Shown here piece after piece: positions 28,961-41,209 of a stretch of DNA of 64,000 bases. The first letter of the stretch is position 1; each line of letters starts with the position of its first letter. The DNA is taken from NCBI GenBank assembly GCA_031308135.1, contig JAHLJT010000631.1, positions 221,319,584 through 221,383,583 of the forward strand, read 5' to 3'. The position numbers and the translations under genes are program-made. This DNA comes from Acheta domesticus (Eukaryota; Arthropoda; Insecta; Orthoptera; Gryllidae). Under the pieces are notes generated by a model. It had not been told where the DNA came from, ran no database searches, and was given only the letters and a program-made list of their open reading frames with translations.

Positions 28961-30930
28961 CAAAAAAGTAATTTTGTATCAAATGTAAGTAATCAATGTT
29001 TACAATTTATGTCACATGCTTTAGAAATTATATATAAACTTATAAATGTCAATTGTTTCAATATAAGAATTTCTTCTCAAAGGATATAAATGTAGAGGAA
29101 AGATGGCCGGTGTGGCAATGTTATCCTGAAAGTAGTATAAGCTCTTAATGCACTTTGTCTTGTTTATAATGAATAATATTAAGTCACGACATAGCATGCC
29201 TAGGACATAGCATATTTAGTTATCTATGTCGTTTGTTTCAACTGAATTAATCGAAAATTAACGAAGTTTCGATTACGAGATTTGGCTGCAAGACAATACA
29301 TCATACATATTTACGGATATTTTAGGTTACAACTGTAACCCAACACAACAAACGATTGTATATAATGTTTCTAAGATAGGTAGCTAACTATGGGAACACA
29401 GCCAGCAAATACATTTGCGATGCAGAGTGTGTTATTTAAATTTTTTGAAGTTGTGGCAATGTTTCACTCATGGCCATGTTACCCGTCGTTACCTTAAACT
29501 CTAAACAAAACACATTAAAATGACGTTTGTCATGTTATTCAGTGTTTGATAATCACAGTTTTTCTCTGCAGCTTTATATAATTTTCTATACATTGAGTAT
29601 ATATTACGCATGAAAGTAATTTGTGGTATTTTAGAATTACAGAAACTTTCTCGTACTATTTAGATTCCGTATCTCTTTAGTCTGGTCTAGCTGTTTGGAT
29701 TTGGCCATCCTCTTCCTAACTGCAATCTATTAGCGCGAAGGAGCGCGAGCGAGGAAGTTTGGGAGCTGCTTGCATTATGTATGAGTGAATGTTATCGGTA
29801 GGAGTGTCATTGCCTGAATCGATAAAAGTGTTCGAAATGGCTCTCAGACGTTTTGACAGGTCGTGAACCAGAACCAGACTCACTCCACTCAATCCAGGGA
29901 AACCCCACAGTAACATCTAATGCTTTCCAAACTGGCGCGTCTATCACTAAGTTGTTCAAAATTTATCACCAAATTATTTGAGTGTTTTTTTTATTTAGTA
30001 GGTTTTACAGTGCTGTTAGAGGGATGAAGTGCTAGAGTTTATCTAGCATTACTCTTTTTCTCATTTTTTGGTAGTTAATTGTGGTGCGCGAACGCGAGTG
30101 CTACACACAACACACAATTCCTTACGCAACACTTCGTCACTGTAATTCCGTATGGACGATTCTCTCGACCTACAAAAATAAGTTTTCTGTAGCTTGCAAC
30201 AATCCCCCTCAGGTCTGATTGCGTAAATAAACAAGGAACTTGGTGTGCATTAAAAGGTGGGTATAGTGTAGGATATCCCAGATGAAAATACGGGTTATCA
30301 TGTATTAAATAAATTAGAGAATAGTTGGGATGAATAGAATGAAAACCAATAAAATTATTACTAAATCAGTGTTCAAAGGAGATTCATTTTAGTGTATGTA
30401 TAAGTAATTAAGTATTCTTATTAAGAGTTGTCATTTTAGTTTATGTAGTCATTTTCATATATTTATTTTGTAAATGTTCATAAGTTGATAATATATTTTT
30501 AAAATAGAAACATTTCGTCATTTTATTTTTACAACGAATGTAAATAAACATTAATATACATGCAATGTTATCTTTTCTTTATTATCTTAATTCCTAAAAT
30601 TAAAAAAGTAAATTATTTTCAAGATAATTTTTTAAAAAATGTTTTGAAATTAATCAGAATCTTGACATTAGTGCACATCCTCTAAAACAATAACCTTAAT
30701 TTGAAGCATCCTGACAGGGACGCAAATTCCATGCTTGCCATGGGCGCCTGAATACCTAGATACGCCTCTCAGGAAGAGTAACAACACGTCCTTTGTGAGA
30801 ATGTTCGTTGCAAAATTTGGAGTCGTTTAAAAAAAATAGCGTTTAAGCATCACTTTAAATGCGAAATTTGAAGCTCTTTTCATAAGAATGTTTTGAGTTT
30901 TCGAAAAGCTTCATTTGAAGTAATTTGAAT
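28961..30930. other. Unassigned AT-rich stretch
   Basis: No recognisable protein, termini or repeat. The open frame at 29716-29916 (minus) has no family signature I know. Confidence 0.4.
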
Positions 30931-30999
30931 CACTTCCACCCACAAATGCAATAATATATTCAAATTATTGGAAATATGCAGACTAACAGCGTGATATTT

Positions 31000-31645
31000 C
31001 AAACGTGGGGCTAAAACAGCACGTACGTTCTCGCCCTTATTTTCAGGCAAAATTACGCTAAAAAGTACTCAAATTTTGGAAAAATTGTTCATGACCTTAT
31101 TTCAAAACCTATCTTCAAGGAAGAGATTTCATTAAGGGAAAAAACTTTCTCTTTTTAATTGTAGTTGTAGGAAAACGAAACATTTTGAATTTTCGCATTT
31201 TTCGCAAATTCTGAGTTTTCACCGAAAATGCGACCTGCACCATTCTCGTAAACATCTTTGACACTGTCCAACAACAAAATTGAATAAAAAACGATGGAGC
31301 CATCTTTTAAAAAACATTCCCGGGGGTACATGTAAAGCACCCCCAAAATTGAAGTATCGGAGCCACGACATCAGATCGATTGGGGAATATCAATTTTGGA
31401 GAAAAAGATTGACCGGTTTAGCTGCTAGCATTGTTCACATACGGACAGACAGACGTTTTGCCGTCAATCGATATTTCATTATCAAGAGCCCAGAAAAATG
31501 GATTTTAGCTGCACCACGTATTAGAGGATTTTTTTCTCTCTAAATTCAGCAATTGGATTCATCCACTTTTTCGTTACCAGGGCTCTGTAATAAGAATTTT
31601 TCTGCCGAAAATGCCCCGTTTTTTTTCGCGCAGCATTACATAACT
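31000..31645 (+). repeat. Family A repeat, copy
   Basis: Runs from GCTAAAACAGCACGTACG to GCGCAGCATTACATAACTTT. Same module order as 3188-5098 without the inner transposon. Here CAGACAGACGTTTTGCCGTC and ATTCAGCAATTGGATTCATC are continuous. Confidence 0.75.
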
Positions 31646-31739
31646 TTCTCCCCACAATTTCTGAAACGTAACATATGACGTCTGACTACGGAGGGGGTAA
31701 TTTGTATTATGAAACAAGATTTATGCTCTTTCTTTCTCG

Positions 31740-33070
31740 TATGATTACGTATATATAGAGTAATATACACAGGATAGAGAATATAAAATTGTCACCTTTC
31801 TTTGAACAAATTTAACAATAGAGAATGTTAAGTAATGTTGCTGAAAACGATTTCGAGATTTCAACGGAAGTACACATTTTGGGGTCCCTTTGGTATACCG
31901 AAAAAGTATTGGTTTTTTTTTCAAACATCGGTCACTCCGTCTGTCCGTCTATTAGCGCCTAAACTATATGTAGGATTTTTTTCGAAAATGGATGTTTCCC
32001 AATCGATAGAGCTCGAGTCAAAGCTTTGCGATTTTGAAAAACGTTCTTTAAAATTTGAGGGTACTTTACCTGAAGTCCTTGTGATATTTTCAAAATTTTC
32101 TCAAAAATGGCTCCAATTTTTTCTTTAAACTTTTTTAAAGATTAGAGTAAAATACGCCTATGAAGATGGCATAAGTCCGATTTCCAATATTTACTGCGAA
32201 TTTTCCAAAACTGCATACGTTTGAATTTTTTACGGCGTTTTCCTACAACCACAAAATTAAAGTTAGTAATTTTTCATTCAATTTTCAGGTTTTTCATTAA
32301 GACATGTATACTTTTTTGAAAATTTATTTCCCCGGTCGATCTAGCTCGAGTCGAAGCTTTGTGATTTTGAAAAACATTCTTTAAAATTTGGGGCTTCTTT
32401 ACATGAAGCCCCTGCAACATTTTCAAAATTTTCTCAGAAATAGCTCCAAATTTTGCTTTAAATTTCTTATCAGAATAGAGTAAAATATACTTATAAAGGT
32501 GACATAAGTCCGATTTTCACTGTTAACACTGAATTTTCGAAAATTGCAAAAGTTTGAATTTTCTTCGGCATCTTCCTACAAGTATAAAATTGAAGATGGA
32601 GGTTTTTGCCTTCAGACAAAAACAAACAAACAAAATTTGATCTAAATTATTAGTTATGTGATTACCGTATTGCACATTTTTGAAACTTTTAGTAGTTTTC
32701 GCGCAATATTGCGTGCAATATGTGCAATATTAAATCAAATTACTTCAAAGTTTTTCGAAAGCACTAAAGATTCTTCTGAAAAACCTTCAAATTTCGCATT
32801 TTACAGCAACGCTTAAACGACATTTTCTTAAAAACAGCCACAAATTTTTCAACGAAAATGTCCATATAGGACGAGGTTTTTCTCTTCTCTAACATATTGA
32901 AAGTAATTTTTCGAATCTACGATTAGGAAAACGAAAAATTGAAAAAAAATTAAAAATGTGTTTTGGGCGGCGATAGACGGCAGCTGGCAAGAGGATGGAG
33001 CAAGACCGTGAACCTAGCCCATACCAAGGAAATTAAAAACTTTACTGCGATAATGTCTGTACCATTCTGT
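31740..33070 (+). repeat. Family B repeat, copy
   Basis: Starts around TATATAGAGTAATATACACA, has CGATTTCGAGATTTCAACGG and a GTCTGTCCGTCT block. It then repeats the module TTTTCTCAAAAATGGCTCCA at about 32095, 32430 and 32820. It closes with GGACGAGGTTTTT, GATAGACGGCAGCTGGCAAG and GTCTGTACCATTCTGTAGCA. No coding capacity seen. Confidence 0.7.
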
Positions 33071-33097
33071 AGCATAACTAGTTACTTTTTTGTATAC

Positions 33098-33099
<2 letters not shown>

Positions 33100-33191
<92 letters not shown>
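33100..33191. repeat. (TA)n followed by (CA)n microsatellite
   Basis: About 55 bases of TA and then about 36 bases of CA. Lies at the junction of two family B copies. Confidence 0.95.
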
Positions 33192-33196
<5 letters not shown>

Positions 33197-33204
33197 GTTT
33201 CGTT

Positions 33205-33550
33205 CCGTCGTAGTATAGAGAAAGTTATGTAATGCTGGGGTAAATCGATTTCGAGATTTCAAGGGAAATACATGTTTTGGGGGGCCCTGATACCGAAAAC
33301 TTGGTAATTTTCAAAACGTCCGTCCTTCCGTCTGTATGTCCGCCCGGCTGTTCGACCGTCCGCCCTTCCGTCCGTCCGTCTATGAACATCACTAGCGCCT
33401 AAAACATACCTAGGATTTTTTTCCAAAATGGATATTGCCCGGTCGATCTGTCTCGGCTCAAAGCGCTGAGATTTTGAGAAACTTTTTTAAAATTTGGGAG
33501 TATTTTACATGAAGCCACTGCAACATTTTCAATTTTTTCTCAAAAATAGC
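33205..33550 (+). repeat. Family B repeat, 5' part
   Basis: GAGAAAGTTATGTAATGCTG, CGATTTCGAGATTTCAAGGG, several CCGTCCGTC-type blocks and TCACTAGCGCCTAAAACATA. Cut off by the LINE that starts at 33585. Confidence 0.7.
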
Positions 33551-33840
33551 TCTAAATCTATCTATCTATCTACCTATCTTTTTTTTGTTTATGGGAATGC
33601 GGAAACCTTTTATAGGCACCACGATTTAACTTCGTGGTAGTGTGGGAGTCCCTGCCGGTTTACCTACTAAAACCGCCACCCTTGTTCAGACCTTCCTCCC
33701 CCTACGGAACCGCCATTAGGCATTACATCGCAGAGGGCGGTCTTAGCTGCAGCTCTTCACCATTTTGTTACTTCATTCGTCATTTCTTCCGTCTTCTTAT
33801 TTTTTGTCAGAATCGTGTTAATATATTCTTCAATTTGCGT

Positions 33841-34429
33841 CTATTTTGTTTCATTTTCGAGCATTTGAGATACCATTGTTTCAGGTGTCAATTGGGCTTC
33901 TAATTGAGACTCTAGAGTTTGCCTTTCCCTTCTCCAGGTCTCGCACTCAAAAAGGGTATGCTCTGCATCATCTCTCTGGTAGTGGCAGTATCTGCACCTC
34001 GCATCCTGGCGGTGTCCGAAGAGGTGTAGGTAATAATTAAAATTACCATGTCCACTCAGTGCCTGTGTTACGTAGAAGCTCAACTGCCCGTGTGTCCTGT
34101 CGGCCCATTTATTTAATCCTGGGATTAATTTGTGTGTCCACCTTCCTGTCTCTTCATTGTCCCAGCGCCTTTGCCAGCTTTTCATGAGCCTCTCCCTGGC
34201 TATTTTTTACCTCTTTTGTTGCCTTTCGTTCCGTGCCATCTTGTTTCAATGTATTGTATAGCTCGGTTCTTTCGAACGCTAGGAGGTCAATTGATGGAAT
34301 TCGCCTACTAGGACCAACACTGCGTTCTGCGAGACCGTCCTGTACGCCGAGATTACTCGGATCGCGCTGGCTCTCTGAACAGAGAACATTCTTTTCCCCC
34401 AGCTCCGTCTCGCCAGTGTGTCTGCTCAC
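33841..34429 (-). pseudogene. R1-like LINE C-terminal Cys/His region
   Basis: The minus strand ends DARCRYCHYQRDDAEHTLFE with CETWRRER. This is the CCHC-type zinc motif (C-x2-C-x8-H-x4-C) found after the RT in R1-clade elements, followed by MVSQMLENE. The 34429-34154 piece is in another frame. Confidence 0.8.
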
Positions 34430-36050
34430 ACCGGTGCCGCGTATAGCAGTTTGGCGTGGACGACGTTGGAGAGAAGCCTCCTCTTAAGGAGTTTCGGCCC
34501 TCCGATGTTTGGCATCAGTCGTGCGAATTCACTTTCAACTTTTGCTGCTTTTTGAGCTACATTTTTGGCGTGTACCCAGAAGTTGATTTTCGAGTCAATC
34601 TCAACTCCCAGGTACGCTAGACTACTCTTCCACGGAATTTCAGTGCCTGCAACGATGAGTTTTGGTTTGGTATATTTTCTCCTGTTTGTGACGAGTACGG
34701 TTTCGGTTTTCTCCGTTGCCATTTGAAAACCCCTTCTGTCTAGCCATCTCCTGACTCTATCTAGACTGTCGTTTATTATGATCTGCATTTTCTCTGCTGT
34801 CTCCGATTGACTGAAGATGATTTCGTCATCTGCGAAGCCTATCAGCAGGGTCCCTTTTGGGAGACTCATTTCGAGGAACTCATCGTATAAAACGTTCCAC
34901 AGAAGTGGCCCGATTTTCGATCCCTGTGGCACTCCACATGTTACTTCATTCTCTAGCATATTACAGGAATAAAGAATGACCTTGTCTTTGAGGTGGCTGT
35001 GACTCTTCTCTAAGCGGGTAGTCTGGCGTACTTCTCATCTTTGGAGCTTCCAGAATATAATGCCATCTTGCAGAGTTAAATGCATTTCTTATGTCAATAG
35101 CGATAAGAGCACAGAAGTCCTTTTGGCTTCGCGTAGCCACTTTGCCATTTTGGCTAGTTCCATTACTATTTTGTTGGCGTCTATCGTCGACCGGCCTTTC
35201 CGGAATCCGTATTGCCTCTCTGAGAGCCCATTTGTTCCTCGTAGATGTTTCTGAAGTCTTTGATGGAGAAGGCCTTCAAGGAGTTTGTCCATATTGTCTA
35301 GAAGACAGATGGGCCTGTAAGAAGACGTCTGGTTGAGAGGTTTGTCTCCTTTTCTCAGTAGGCTTAGTTTCTGCCGTTTCCATTTTTTAGGGAACTCTGC
35401 TCTCTTCAAGCATGCATTGAAGACCCCGATAGGATTTCAGGATATAACTCGATCACTTTTTTTAGAACTTCATTTGGTACTCCTTAGGGACCAGGGGCTT
35501 TTCCATTCTTTAATTGCTTTCCCAGATGCTCCAACTCTAGCCTTGTAAAGAGTAGATCCTCCGTCACTTCACAGTTGTCAAATGTATCCCTTATCCAGTG
35601 ATCTTGTTTTTGGAAGAGATCGTTAATGATCTTATTGACCCATTCCGGGTAATTTAGTCCAGGTTTGTTCTGGGGGATCTTCAATTCGTTTGTTACTATT
35701 TTATACGGCAGGCCCCATGGGTCATTTTATACCTCTAGGATTAGACCTCTCCAACACTCTTCTTGTCGCCTTTTGATAGCTATTTTAAGTTCCTTCCTTG
35801 CGCATTTATAATGCATTTGGAGTATCGGGTCCTCTTTTGATCTAGTTGCTTTCTTTCTAGCACAGAGGCATTTCTTCCTTAAATCTGCGATTTCACTCGT
35901 CCACCAGTACACGGGGGCTCTTCTTTGTGTTTTATTTCTTCTCGGCATAGAAGTTTCACATGCAGTTACGATTTTCTCATTCAAACTTTTTAATTTGTTT
36001 TCAAGATTGCTTTCGCTTCTCGTCCAATTTAGTTCATCTATCAGTTTCAT
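34430..36050 (-). pseudogene. R1-like LINE reverse transcriptase
   Basis: Linker RRAPVYWWTSEIADLRKKC (36050-35727), then QLKNGKAPGP (about 35490). Next come FPKKWKRQKLSLLRKGDKP, SSYRPICLLDNMDKLLE and RQYGFRKGRSTIDA (35409-35180). After a gap follow VTCGVPQGSKIGPLLWNVLY, TLLIGFADDEIIFSQ (catalytic FADD), WLDRRGFQMATEKTETVLVT and LAYLGVEIDSKINF (34959-34426). Stops and frameshifts separate the pieces (about 35680-35730, 34960-35090). Confidence 0.88.
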
Positions 36051-36089
36051 TTCTTTCAGGATTGCCGTCAGATTTGATGTGTCTAGCTT

Positions 36090-36636
36090 ACGGGGTTTCC
36101 AAGGTTAGGCCTTTCCTGATTGCCCGTTAAAATCCTTCTGTAATTTCCTTGGCTTTTTTCTATGTAGAACTCTATATATTGGTGTTCACTCAAGGTGTAG
36201 TCTTCCAACAATGGAAAATTGCTTCACCCGTGTAGCCAGTTTTGGTGTGGAAAGCGACAGGTCGATTATAGAGCCAGTGTACAATCTCGTAAATGAAAAT
36301 TCATTACCCCTGTTAAGAACGACTAGATCATTTTGGGCCATGAATTCGGTGACTATGTCCCCCCTTTTGTCAGATCTAAACTCTCCCCAGTTCGCCGCTT
36401 TGGCATTAAAGTCCCCTACGTTAAGGATGTTTCCTGTGGCAGTCCTGACACTTTTCTCTAGATCATCAATATATTTAGTGAAGTCTGCTTCACTGTCGTT
36501 GGGCGAGTAGTAGCAGCTGTATATCCGAATTCCTCCTGCCTACACTCAGACATACCCTGCAGCTGTCTCGCAGTAGTTGATGATGCTGAAGGTACTGTTA
36601 CGAATTGCTATTACCGCTCGTTGTGTCTATCTATAA
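36090..36636 (-). pseudogene. R1-like LINE endonuclease (partial)
   Basis: The minus strand reads QRAVIAIRNSTFSIINYCE, two stops, then IYSCYYSPNDSEADFTKYID. Next are NILNVGDFNAKAANWGEFR, DLVVLNRGNEFSFTR and SIIDLSLSTPKLATRV. GDFNAK and SIIDLS are standard AP-endonuclease motifs of R1-type LINEs. The N-terminal catalytic half is missing. Confidence 0.82.
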
Positions 36637-36655
36637 AACTGGATGTTGTATATAT

Positions 36656-37705
36656 ACAAGGTATGTGAATTAGTTTTGAGGGATTTACAATAGATGGCGT
36701 AACTTGTGCTATATCGCATCAGACTCTTCTCTAACTATATTCTCGTGTAAGCTCTATGAATAGGCTTTACTGTTCAGTATGTGACGTTGGGTTGATGTGT
36801 AAACAACACACTTGTTTGCAAGTCTGAAAATGTTGAAGTACGAGCCAACAAAACACCATTTGCGGGTAGTGTTACTTTTTCTGTTTAATTCGAAGAAAAG
36901 TCATGCTGCTGAAAGTCATCGAGTGCTATTGGAAACTTATGGCGAACATTCTCCTTCGATAAAAACGTGTGAGTATTGGTTTCGACGTTTTAAAAGTGGT
37001 GTTTTCGATACAGTTGACAGAGAACGCCCAGGGCAACCGAAAAAGTTCGAAGATGCGGAATTGGAAGAATTACTCGACCAAGATTCATGTCAAACGCAAG
37101 ATGAACTTGCTGAATCGTTGAATGTTGATCGCACAACCGTTTCTAAACGTTTAAAGGCTCTCGGTATGATTCAAAAGCAAGGAAATTGGGTGCTATACGA
37201 ACTGAAGCCGAGAGACATTGAACGCCGATTATTCACCTGTGAACAATTGCTTCAACGCCAAACCAGGAAGGGATTTTGCATCGGATCGCCACTGGCGATG
37301 AGAAATGGATTCGGTACGATAATCCTAAGCGGAGAAAATCATGGGGTTTGCCTGGTCATGCATCGACATCGACGGGAAAACCGAATATTCATGGTGCAAA
37401 ACTTATGCTCTGTATTTGGTGGGACCAGCTCGGTGTTGTGTATTACGAACTGCTTCAACCGAACGAAACAATCACTGGTGAACGCTACCGAACAAAACTG
37501 ATGCGTTTGAGCCGTGCATTAAAAGAAAAACGTCCGCAATTCGAGCAAAGACATGATAAAATGATTCTTCAACATGACAACGCTCGACCACATGTTGCTT
37601 GTGGAGTGAAAAAATATTTGGAAACGTTGAAATGGGATGTTTTACCCCACCCGCCATATTCACCAGATATTGCTCCATCTGATTACTACCTGTTCAGATC
37701 CATGG

Positions 37706-37708
<3 letters not shown>
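36656..37708 (+). mobile_element. Mariner transposon, 3' end lost
   Basis: A 5' end region (TACAAGGTATGTGAATTAG) is followed by a mariner transposase gene starting at ATG 36830. The 3' end of the gene and the right TIR are replaced by a (TA)n microsatellite at 37709-37760. Confidence 0.85.
36830..37708 (+). pseudogene. Mariner transposase (frameshifted, truncated)
   Basis: Cut-and-paste transposase of the D,D34D mariner group. The N-terminal paired HTH region is intact (MLKYEPTKHHLR, YWFRRFKSGVFDTVDRERPG, TVSKRLKALGMIQKQGNWV). The catalytic region has TGDEKWIRYDNPKRRKSWG (first Asp), ILQHDNARPHVA (second Asp) and PPYSPDIAPSDYYLFRSM (third Asp). I count 34 residues between the last two. A single base is missing in a T run near 37273, shifting frame between RKG and the catalytic domain. 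About 50-60 C-terminal residues expected in the family are lost at the TA repeat. Confidence 0.93.

Positions 37709-37760
<52 letters not shown>
37709..37760. repeat. (TA)n microsatellite
   Basis: About 26 TA units at the broken 3' end of the mariner. Confidence 0.95.
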
Positions 37761-39060
37761 TAGTTGACCCAGCAAACGTCGTTTTGCCATATAAATTATT
37801 CCTAGGATTATTTTAGTAGAAAAAAATGACTAACTTATTGTCAGTGTTATGAGGATGTGGTATATATGAGTTGAAGAGGCATGGAGCGCTGTGAACGATG
37901 ATGGAATATAAAAATATCAACTTCCGAAGGCTAACTAAACATTAATTAATTAAGGCTAATTAAACATTTCGCAGGAACAAACATCATACATTATTAAAAC
38001 AAAGTTCCTTGTTCCAATGTCATTTCTACCTGTAGTCAAATAGTAATTGCAATTTTTTCCTGCTAATTATAGTATTAATGATATATTATAGTATTAGTCT
38101 CTAATATGCTTAAGAGTCTTCAAACCTAACAAAACAATGTATCGCGGAGACAAAAATTTGTTCAGTTGAGTCTGGCACTGGCCTGACGTTGTTCTGCCCC
38201 TATATCTTTCTCCTTCCCTCTATTTCTCCGTCTCTCTTTTTCTCCGTCTCTCTCTCTTTCTCCGTCTCTCTTCCTTTCTCCTTCCTCCTTAAAAAAATTA
38301 GCATTTTCCTACATTATTACTGCATGCTACTGCGTACTCTACTCGAGGTACGCTTCCTGAAGTCGCGATCGGATATTCTCACAGTCCGACGCACCTGCCT
38401 CAGTTATTTCAAAGGCGGGAAGTGCATGTCAGCGACAAATCGTTCTCACTTTTGGAGTGAAAAGTACCATTGACGTCGCGCTTGACGACCTTTAACCTTA
38501 GTGTCCAAGAAACATTGTCGATCACCGTCATGTAACACTTCGATGAGAATACCCCATGCTGCAGTGTTTGTTTGCTGGTCGTAAAATTCGCCAGTTTGTA
38601 CGATGCCTTCTATTGTGTCTAGTCTGCTAAACTTCATTTCTGGATAAGATTTTGTGAAGGTTTTATTACTGATGGGAAAGTTATAAAGTCAAGTGTACAT
38701 CAACCTGTGCTTTTCAAATGATTTTTAAAAAGTTTGCATTAATTTTAAAATTTTTATAGGGATTTTTTTATAAATATTAGTTAATTTTATGTAAATGAGT
38801 TTTATAATAAGAGTATTTTAATATTACATATTATATCCGATTTTACATATTTATTACATATTCTTACCATTTTCATTGCATATTTATGTACATATTTTGA
38901 CGTTTCATATTACATATTTTTCCGGTATCTAATTATTACCGACTAAGTATTATTTGCTTACTCTTCAAAAACTTGTATTTCCTTTATTTATATATTAAAT
39001 GTATTAAAACATGGAACTTGTTTTAAGAATATCTACGGTGTCGGTACGTCTAACAAATTT
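37761..39060. other. Unassigned repeat-like stretch
   Basis: Opens with GTTGACCCAGCAAACGTCG, a string I associate with an interspersed insect repeat. A CTCCGTCTCTCT-type pyrimidine run lies at 38200-38290. A minus-strand open frame at 38637-38446 is not recognised. AT-rich after 38650. Confidence 0.35.
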
Positions 39061-39210
39061 TAATAATATATTTATTTATCAAAGTGGAAATTTGCGCCCC
39101 GCGAAAGCAGCTACAAAATGAATTTTTATGTCCTCGGGCTAAACACTGGGCGCAAAAATGTACTTTGTAACCTTTTCCTTGGAACAACGGTTCCACTTTA
39201 TCATACATGA

Positions 39211-39558
39211 ATGACAAACAAATTAAAATGGTGCCTATTGCAATACCACTTGCACGAACGAAAAATTCTATTTTGCGCCCTACATACTAAAAAAATATTT
39301 CGTATCAAAGGCGTAAAACATAGAAGAAAAATCGAATGTCTTCATCGCTCTGAGGATACTTTGAACAGTACCAATATCTGTGGCAAGTGGAGAATGTAGT
39401 TTTTCGAAACTCAAACTCATAAAAACATTTTTACGCTCCACAATGAAGAGAGACTCGTTAGCTTAGCTACTATGTCTATCGAACATGCTGAAGTACTTGA
39501 TCTAGCTGAATTAATCAAACAATTCGCGAAACAAAAAGCGCGTAAAGTTAATTTTTAA
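39211..39558 (+). pseudogene. hAT/ZMYM1-like transposase C-terminal fragment
   Basis: From 39421 to the TAA at 39556-39558: FTLHNEERLVSLATMSIEHA and LAELIKQFAKQKARKV. This matches the closing segment of TTF/ZMYM1-type hAT transposases ((E)RL..LA..SIE......DL...FA..KARK). The same frame upstream is open from 39211 to a stop at 39400 but is not recognisable. GCGC-rich motifs (GGCGCAAA) near 39100 and 39840 may mark its former ends. Confidence 0.6.
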
Positions 39559-39670
39559 TATGTTTCATTGAAAGTTTTGTAAAATCGTTTGTGTTACACT
39601 TATTACGATTGCTTTTATACTTGTAAATATCATTTGTCTTATATTTGTGGTACACCTAAATATGTAATTT

Positions 39671-39686
39671 AAAATAATTTGTGTTT

Positions 39687-39739
<53 letters not shown>

Positions 39740-39770
39740 ATATACACATAAAACACAAATTATATAATAT
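39671..39770. repeat. Palindrome with TA/TG microsatellite core
   Basis: AATTTGTGTTTTATGTATAT at the left faces ATACACATAAAACACAAATT at the right across a (TA)n(TG)n core. This would fold into a long hairpin. Confidence 0.85.
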
Positions 39771-39839
39771 ATATATATATAATAAATCATATTTTACTTT
39801 AAAAAATATTTATAAACATTATTATTATTGGGAGAGGCG

Positions 39840-40439
39840 CAAACATCTAATTTTGCCTGAGGCGCAAAATAACCTAGCGCGGGTCCTGGGAAACAGTACT
39901 ACATAACTATTACTAAAGGCAAGAAAGTACATGTTGTGTAAAAATTTTTTTCAGTAAGCTTCACATACATACGAGGTAAATAAGAATGGACATTAAATGC
40001 AGCGTATTCATAGAAATGTCAGTTTTTGTTTATTGAGTGTCATTATTGAGTTTATCAAATTATTATATTTCAAAATCGCAACACGTTTACAAATAGCACG
40101 GTCAGTTGATTCAGCTTCATGAGACAGGGTCTCGTGGCAGAGGATTCAAAGTTCGTGGATATTTTCGGCTGTGTTTGAATGAATAAATATTTTCAGTTGT
40201 CTTTGAAGCATGGCAGACATTGCGAACTTTGTACCTGACCAGTGGTATCATAACCGAGGTTGGGCCATGGTATAACATTGGCAAAGTTTTAAAGGTTCAG
40301 GACCGAAATGTGTCTATTGTATGTTCAGAGCACAGTGTAATCTTACACCGTGGTTCAGGGTGAGTGATGGTGCTCACCACCACCACGAAGAGCAACGTCA
40401 GGCACCGCGAAAGGCCCTGTCAGATTTTTAGACGTGGAA
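39840..40439. other. Unassigned stretch
   Basis: Mixed-composition sequence (GTCTCGTGGCAGAGGATTC near 40130, CACCACCACCACGAAGAG near 40378). No recognisable family. Confidence 0.35.
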
Positions 40440-41060
40440 GAGAATAGAAAACTAGTACGAGGAAGTCTTTGCCATTCTGTAGCACAATTAGTTACTTTCT
40501 CGTATACGTATTCGGGGTAATGTACGTAGTCCAAAGAAAGCTATGAAATGCTGCGGAAAATCAATTTCGAGATTTGGACGGTAATACACGTTTTGGAGCC
40601 TCTTTTACTGAAATATTTTTTTCGAAATGTCCGTCCGTCTATCCTTGCCTGTCTGTGTTGTTCTTTCAAAACGTCTGTTGGTTTGTGAACAGAACTAGCG
40701 CCTAAACTATTAGTATTTCAAAATAGTTTTCTATAAAAATGAACTAAAAATTGCGCATTTTCAGAAACACACAAACAACAGTTTCCTAAAAAACTAATCC
40801 AAAATTTTCAATGAAAGTTTGCATATAGAACCAGGTTTTACTCTTTTTATATATTCTTAAAGTAATTCTTCAGTTTTATTATTAGAAGACTCAAAAATTG
40901 AGAAAATGAAGAAAAATGTATTGTAAGTGCCGATAGATATCAGCTGGGAAGAGGGTGGGGGAAAACCGGAAATCTAGGCGGTGTAAAGAGATTAGAAAAC
41001 AAACTAGTACGCGAAATTCGGTTCCGTTATGTAGTATCACTAATTCGAATAGGTAATATA
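40440..41060 (+). repeat. Family B repeat, partial copy
   Basis: CTTTGCCATTCTGTAGCACA, ATCAATTTCGAGATTTGGAC, GTCCGTCCGTCTATCC, AACTAGCGCCTAAACTATTA, and GATAGATATCAGCTGGGAAG near the end. Confidence 0.65.
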
Positions 41061-41209
41061 GGGAAAATATTGTAACGCTGCAAAAGAGCGATGCCGAAAT
41101 TTTGACGGATTACATATGGGGCGGTAGTGTTCTTTCAAAAACGTGTCTGACCGCGCTTCTGTCCTTCCGAATAAAAACAAAACAAAACTAGTGGTGTTAC
41201 AAAAGCACA

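Larger units (their letters stand above)
33551..36636 (-). mobile_element. R1-like LINE, 5'-truncated and decayed
   Basis: A minus-strand element of about 3.1 kb. The 3' UTR (about 33840-33590) ends in an A-rich stretch and a (GATA)n tail at 33551-33590. The coding part has endonuclease (36636-36090), a linker, RT (35684-34430) and a C-terminal Cys/His region (34430-33841). Domain order and motifs fit R1-clade LINEs. Several stops and frame changes break the frame. The 5' UTR, the ORF1 gag and the start of the endonuclease are absent. The insertion interrupts a family B repeat. Confidence 0.85.

Noticed and set aside
33963..36510. Plus-strand frames over the LINE
   Set aside because: Shadows of the minus-strand R1-like coding sequence.
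37276..37767. Separate gene starting MHRIATGDEKW
   Set aside because: It is the second half of the mariner transposase after a one-base frameshift; its last residues are TA-repeat translation.
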